A stretch of DNA of 28,582 bases, taken from positions 1-28,582 of the forward strand of contig DASSNE010000018.1 in assembly GCA_035688265.1 (NCBI GenBank), given 5' to 3'. The translations under genes and the position numbers were made by a program. This document shows, piece by piece, positions 24,111 to 28,582 of the stretch. Each line of letters begins with the position of its first letter. Position 1 is the first letter of the stretch. The notes beneath the pieces are model-generated. The model saw nothing but the letters and a program-made list of their open reading frames with translations. It was not told the origin of the DNA and made no database searches. The stretch comes from DASSBR01 sp035688265. GTDB lineage: Bacteria > Pseudomonadota > Gammaproteobacteria > Natronospirales > DASSBR01.

Positions 24111-24140
24111 TTGACATAGCCGTTTTGCTGCTGGCATTAA
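24111..24140 (+). promoter_or_regulatory. Candidate promoter for the RHS-type gene
   Basis: TTGACA (24111-24116) is a perfect -35 box. CATTAA (24135-24140), 18 nt further on, is a weak -10. The distance to the ATG at 24176 leaves a normal short leader containing the AGGGGA ribosome binding site. The bases between the two divergent genes (23923-24175) show no other structure that I can support. Confidence 0.38.
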
Positions 24141-24175
24141 TGATTACGCTTCATCGTGATGCAGGGGACTTTCCG

Positions 24176-27100
24176 ATGACGATAACAAATAAAGGATTAG
24201 GGGCAGCATTTCAAAACATCCTTCACCTAATGCTTCGAATGGGGGCTGTAACGGCGGGCATTTGCGCAGTAGTCATACCTGCAAATGCAGGTAATACGGT
24301 TGGATCGATCCCTTCGCAATTTTCCGTGACCTCCACTGGCGCGGCATCTTATTCGGTTCCATTCAGTTTGCCGCCCGGCATGAATGGCATGACTCCTCAC
24401 TTGGGGCTTAGCTACAACAGCCAAAGCGGCGACGGCTTGGTGGGCGTCGGCTGGTCGCTATCAGGTCTATCGCGCATTACGCGCTGCGCCAAGACGATTT
24501 CCCAAGACGGGGCAATACGAGGCGTTCAGTTCGATTCCAATGATCGTTTCTGTCTCGACGGCAATCGGCTGTGGCTAAAATCCGGAGCTTATGGCGCAGA
24601 CGGCGCAACGTATCGCGCAGAAATCGATCATTTCGCCCGCATTACCTCGCACGGCTCGACCGGTGGCGGACCATCATGGTTCAGCGTTGAAACCCCCGAC
24701 GGCCGGACCCTTGATTACGGCCATGCTGGTGGCGCCGCCGTCGCCGCCGCCAACGGTGCGATCCGCGTCTGGTGGCTGGACCGAATCGAAGATGCGAATG
24801 GCAACTACATCGCAATCAGCTACACCACGGATGGCGCTATTGGTGTTGCGCGCCCTGCGAGCGTTTCTTATGGCGGCGCGGGCAATGTCTCCGTTCATAC
24901 AATCGCTTTCAGTTACGAGACGCGACCCGACGTTTATGTTCGCTACGAGGCAGGAACGGAACTTAAGCAACCATACCGACTCACGACAATCACCGTCAGC
25001 TACGGCAGCACCAATGTTCGAACCTATAAGCTGGCTTACACAACGGCTAACTCCACCGGCGCTAGGAGTCATTTAGTCAATCTCACCGAATGTGCCGGTT
25101 CGTTATGTCTTCCGGCGACAACGTTCGCTTGGCAGAGCGCCGGTTGGGCCGGCGCTCAAAGCACGCCCGCGCTGGGCGGCTCAATTTCTCCGAGCATGCC
25201 GGATGTGCCCAGCGATGTTCATTACTTCCTGATGGATCTCAACGGCGACGGCTACGCCGACCTGGTTTATCCGGGCTCGAACGGCCATTGGTATGTCAAC
25301 CCCGGCAGTGCATCGGGATTGGGGGCGGACCAGGATACCGGAGTAAGCGACGCGGGTTATTTGTATGCCCACGCGCTTGACTACAACGGTGACGGCCGCG
25401 CTGATTTATTGGTACCGCAAGCAACCGACAATCCGGATGCAAAGTGGCAGGTGTTGGAGTCGCAGCCCGGCGCGGCGGGTACATTTGTGCGTGTGACAAC
25501 GAACGAGCCCGTTTCGAGCTTCACCCAGTCGCGCACGCGGGTCACCGATTTCAATGGGGACGGCCTTGATGATCTTTTGTTCACCGATACGAATGGTGAC
25601 TGGCGGGTAGTGCTGAACGTGGCGGGCACCGGCTTCGACCCCTCTACCGATCACGTCGTCTTTGTTCCACCTGACGGCGTTACCTTGGGGACTGGATCGT
25701 CATCCGATCCGAGCGTACAGACTTTTTATGACTGGCAGCGTCTGCACGGCCTCGGCGGGCGTCCGGATTTTAACGGCGATGGACGAGATGATGCGTTAGG
25801 CTTCGCCACGGTGCCTACAACTTTTTGTAAACCGGACGGCACCTGCTACATTACGTACAGTTACTATTGGCAGTTGCTTATTGCGGACGGAACGCAATAT
25901 GTGGAGGCCGGACGAATCCCCTGCAATACCAACGACATGCCCGCCCCAAAGCTTGGCGATTTCAACGGGGACGGCCTTACCGACATAGCCTGGATAGACT
26001 CGCCAAATGCGGATTGGCAACTTTGGATCAACACTGGCACCGGATTCAGCGGTGGCATTGACTTGGGCTTTACCCAGCAAAGCGATAGCTACGGTTATCA
26101 CAGTTACGGTTCGACCTTTGCCGCCGATATCAACGGAGACGGCCGTGATGATCTGATTTGGTGGGATCACTCGGAATACACTGGAGGAAGTTTCGGCCAT
26201 TGGCGTGTCCGCTACGCCGAACCCGGCGGCTTCAGCGCTGTGTATGGCATCTCCGGCGCGGGTGCGCCTATCGGCGCAGGCGACATCAATGGTGATGGGT
26301 TAATCGATCTGGCCTATGCTGGCAACCTGGTCGGTTATGAGTTACATCAGGGGCCCTACCCCGACCTGATGACCCATATCTCCGATGGGTTTTCGAATAC
26401 CCGTGGCATAACCTACGAGCCGCTAACGTCAGGGCCATACGAGCGGGGCACTGACGCAACCTATCCTGATCGGGTTATTCAGCCGCCGCTTTACGTGGTG
26501 GCGTCTTACGATACTAGTGACAGCGCCAGCCTTAGCTATACAACGAGCTATCAGTACCAAGGCGCGCGGATGAATCTCACCGGTCGCGGCTTTCTGGGCT
26601 TCGCGCAGGTGTCCGTGAAGGACCATCGACGAGGGACAACGACTAAAACTTATTACGACCAAGCCTTTCCGTTCATCGGCCGTGCTACGGAAGTATCGGT
26701 CGTAAATGGCGACCAAGCCGTCAGCGACACCGTAACACGTTGGGCGGACGCCGACGAAGCTGCGGCGAGCAATTGGCATTATCCCTACATTGCAAGCCGG
26801 ACCGCTACGGAGTACGGCGTTGCCGGTTCAAAACTTGGCGCGGTGTTGAAGACGACTGTTTCCACGACTGCCTACAGTGGCTGGAATACGGCAACCGGGC
26901 CGGCGCAAGAGACAGAAACTGATGTCATAAAGGCTGGTGGCGGCGACGCGGCTACTACAATTCTTACCAACACAACGACAACGAACTACACCTACGGTAC
27001 TGGTACGTGGTGCCTCTGGCGTCCCACTCAAGTCGAAATAAAAAAGCATCCTGCCGGAGGAACAGCGCAGACGAGAACTACCGCCTTTTCGCAAAGCACC

Positions 27101-28582
27101 TCATTTTGTCGAATTCAATCGAAAACCGTCGGTTTTAACCTCCCTCTCGCGCTGACTACCAGCTACACCTACGACAGCTACGGCAATCCGGCTACCATTC
27201 GTCTCACTGGTAGCGGCCTTACTTATAACGGCGTCGTCGGTCGCACAACGACGTTCGACTATGGTACGACGCCATTCCCAATCTCCGTCACGAATGCGGC
27301 GGGACAAACCAAGCAGGCGGGCTGGAACATCGCGCTCGGCGTCCAAACAAGTGCGACCGATGCCAACGGAAATGTAACCACCTGGACGTACGATAGCCTG
27401 GGCCGCAAAAAAACCGAAACTCGTCCCGACGGCTCGGTTATCACCTGGGCATATAGCGGCTGCGATCCATCCGATCCGGCAAGTTGCATGTCGACGGTGC
27501 GCTACGTCATTTCCGCAAGCCTTGCCGACAGCAGCGGCGCGTCGGGCGGCGCGAGCGCCATCGGTTACGATTCATTGGGGCACATTGTCCAGAAGCAGCG
27601 GCTGGTGTCTGGTGGAAAAACTGTCGAGGTAGACGTCGAATATGACTCGCTCGGGCGCAAGAAAAGCATCAGCACACCACACTTCGAAGGCACTGACGCC
27701 ACCGGCGAAACTACCTACACATACGATATTCTGGACCGCCCGCTTGACATCAGTGGCCCCGGTAGTCGCGAGCGCAAGATCAAATACGATGGCCTCGAGA
27801 CGACGATAACTCTGACCGACAAACCTTCCTCTGGTCAAGTTAATCAAGTGACCACTCGGGACTACAATGTTCTGGGCCAGATCATAAGCGTGACGGACGC
27901 CGCCGGCACGACGACGAGCTACACTTATCATCCGTTTGGGGAGCTCGCGACTGTTTCTGTTTCCGGTTCCGGCATCGATCCGACCGTTCTCACATATAAC
28001 GGCCGCGGCATGAAGATCGCAATCGAAGACCCCGATATGGGCCACTGGACTTATACGTACGACGCGGTCGGGGAACTGATTTCACAGACGGACGCCAAAG
28101 GTCAGAAGATTGAGCAGGAGTATGACGATTTAGGCCGACTGGTGAAGCGTACCGAGCCGCAGCCGGATGGGAGTAGCGGTGTCACTACGTGGACCTACGA
28201 TACCGCCGCCAACGGCAAAGGCCTCGTTGCCAGCGTTACGGCCCCGAATGGCTACAGCAAAAGCTATACCTACGACGGCTTGAGCCGCCCCAGTGCGGCC
28301 AGTACCGCAATTGACGGCAGTACCTATACCATCAGCAGGACTTACGACGGCTTCAGCCGCCTGAGCACGGTCACCTACCCCCAAAGCGCTGCTGTCAGTC
28401 CCGACGGCGCTCCGGTTGCGAATGCGGGACCGGATCAGACTACGGTGCTCGGCACCGCCGTAACCCTCGACGGTAGCGCGTCGAGCGACCCCGACGGCGC
28501 CGCCCTCACATACGCATGGCGGCAAACGAGCGGCCCGACGGGTGGACTCGCGGGAGCTACGGAATCGACGGAGACATTCAAT
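24176..28582 (+). CDS. Giant secreted SpvB / FG-GAP / YD-repeat (RHS-family) protein, 3' end beyond window
   Basis: The frame is open for 1469 codons to the window end with no stop. A signal peptide (cleavage after ANA, residue 38) leads into an SpvB-type start (SYSVPFSLPPGMNGMTPHLG, then GDGLVGVGWSLSGLSRI). Seven FG-GAP/VCBS-type calcium loops of form D-x-NGDG-x-x-D start at residues 354, 402, 458, 531, 595, 651 and 703. A TcdB-like middle follows (about 715-990; GRGFLGFAQVSVKD). YD/RHS repeats run from about 995 to 1395 (SYTYDSYGN, TWTYDSLGRK, QEYDDLGRLVKR, YTYDGLSRP). From about residue 1411 a PKD/K319L-like domain begins (VANAGPDQTTVLGTAVTLDG). AGGGGA lies about 8 nt before the ATG. Relatives are Tc-toxin B/RHS shells and polymorphic toxins, usually with a variable C-terminal effector; none can be seen here. 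GC content is lower than in the left half. Confidence 0.92.
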   Translation, partial: MTITNKGLGAAFQNILHLMLRMGAVTAGICAVVIPANAGNTVGSIPSQFSVTSTGAASYSVPFSLPPGMNGMTPHLGLSYNSQSGDGLVGVGWSLSGLSRITRCAKTISQDGAIRGVQFDSNDRFCLDGNRLWLKSGAYGADGATYRAEIDHFARITSHGSTGGGPSWFSVETPDGRTLDYGHAGGAAVAAANGAIRVWWLDRIEDANGNYIAISYTTDGAIGVARPASVSYGGAGNVSVHTIAFSYETRPDVYVRYEAGTELKQPYRLTTITVSYGSTNVRTYKLAYTTANSTGARSHLVNLTECAGSLCLPATTFAWQSAGWAGAQSTPALGGSISPSMPDVPSDVHYFLMDLNGDGYADLVYPGSNGHWYVNPGSASGLGADQDTGVSDAGYLYAHALDYNGDGRADLLVPQATDNPDAKWQVLESQPGAAGTFVRVTTNEPVSSFTQSRTRVTDFNGDGLDDLLFTDTNGDWRVVLNVAGTGFDPSTDHVVFVPPDGVTLGTGSSSDPSVQTFYDWQRLHGLGGRPDFNGDGRDDALGFATVPTTFCKPDGTCYITYSYYWQLLIADGTQYVEAGRIPCNTNDMPAPKLGDFNGDGLTDIAWIDSPNADWQLWINTGTGFSGGIDLGFTQQSDSYGYHSYGSTFAADINGDGRDDLIWWDHSEYTGGSFGHWRVRYAEPGGFSAVYGISGAGAPIGAGDINGDGLIDLAYAGNLVGYELHQGPYPDLMTHISDGFSNTRGITYEPLTSGPYERGTDATYPDRVIQPPLYVVASYDTSDSASLSYTTSYQYQGARMNLTGRGFLGFAQVSVKDHRRGTTTKTYYDQAFPFIGRATEVSVVNGDQAVSDTVTRWADADEAAASNWHYPYIASRTATEYGVAGSKLGAVLKTTVSTTAYSGWNTATGPAQETETDVIKAGGGDAATTILTNTTTTNYTYGTGTWCLWRPTQVEIKKHPAGGTAQTRTTAFSQSTSFCRIQSKTVGFNLPLALTTSYTYDSYGNPATIRLTGSGLTYNGVVGRTTTFDYGTTPFPISVTNAAGQTKQAGWNIALGVQTSATDANGNVTTWTYDSLGRKKTETRPDGSVITWAYSGCDPSDPASCMSTVRYVISASLADSSGASGGASAIGYDSLGHIVQKQRLVSGGKTVEVDVEYDSLGRKKSISTPHFEGTDATGETTYTYDILDRPLDISGPGSRERKIKYDGLETTITLTDKPSSGQVNQVTTRDYNVLGQIISVTDAAGTTTSYTYHPFGELATVSVSGSGIDPTVLTYNGRGMKIAIEDPDMGHWTYTYDAVGELISQTDAKGQKIEQEYDDLGRLVKRTEPQPDGSSGVTTWTYDTAANGKGLVASVTAPNGYSKSYTYDGLSRPSAASTAIDGSTYTISRTYDGFSRLSTVTYPQSAAVSPDGAPVANAGPDQTTVLGTAVTLDGSASSDPDGAALTYAWRQTSGPTGGLAGATESTETFN

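Noticed and set aside
24176..28582. CRISPR-like or tandem DNA repeats in the RHS gene
   Set aside because: The repeated short strings (for example near 28270 and 28350) are codons of YD repeats. Spacing is irregular and there are no unique spacers.

Overview
The window is GC-rich chromosomal DNA, most likely from a gammaproteobacterium of the Xanthomonadales/Nevskiales/Steroidobacter type. This rests on the gene types (AmpD, RsmE, PduO-type adenosyltransferase, BtuB/BtuF, an S53 protease with a GlyGly-CTERM tail, a DUF5916 protein, an SpvB/RHS protein) and on base composition. No rRNA or tRNA gene is present, so the taxon is an inference.

Left part (1-8400). The window opens inside the 3' end of a group II intron: domain V, domain VI with a bulged branch-point A, and possibly the last codons of its maturase. 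An intact SDR oxidoreductase follows at once. A small Rho-N/DUF7218-like protein converges on it. Next come a TrmB/LuxR-type two-HTH regulator and, after a perfect 9-bp inverted repeat, a secreted 1825-residue S53 (sedolisin/kumamolisin) protease. The protease carries regulatory-like beta domains, a six-blade kelch region, two DUF11 domains and a GlyGly-CTERM anchor. The 280-bp gap after it holds a promoter-like element, a hairpin whose loop matches the CsrA/RsmA site, and a strong terminator, which together suggest an unannotated small RNA.

Middle part (8387-17440). argE-bioA-rsmE form a tight minus-strand operon with overlapping stop/start codons. Divergent to it lie ampD, a secreted BtuF and a second BtuF-like protein without a signal peptide, all overlapping. 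Converging on these is a minus-strand operon btuB - pduO-type adenosyltransferase - thrB, headed by a clear cobalamin riboswitch. Together they form a B12 capture and adenosylation locus, but no BtuC/BtuD permease is visible here.

Right part (17539-28582). An FNT-family (YfdC-like) membrane protein converges with a DUF5916 outer-membrane-type protein. A ProP-like MHS transporter is divergent from the latter and converges with an aldo/keto reductase. Upstream of the reductase is an orphan GspC-like protein lacking a PDZ domain. Divergent from that is a huge SpvB / FG-GAP / YD-repeat (RHS) secreted protein that runs off the window end just after entering a PKD-like domain. By eye, this last region (about 23.2 kb onward) is clearly less GC-rich than the rest and looks like accessory DNA.
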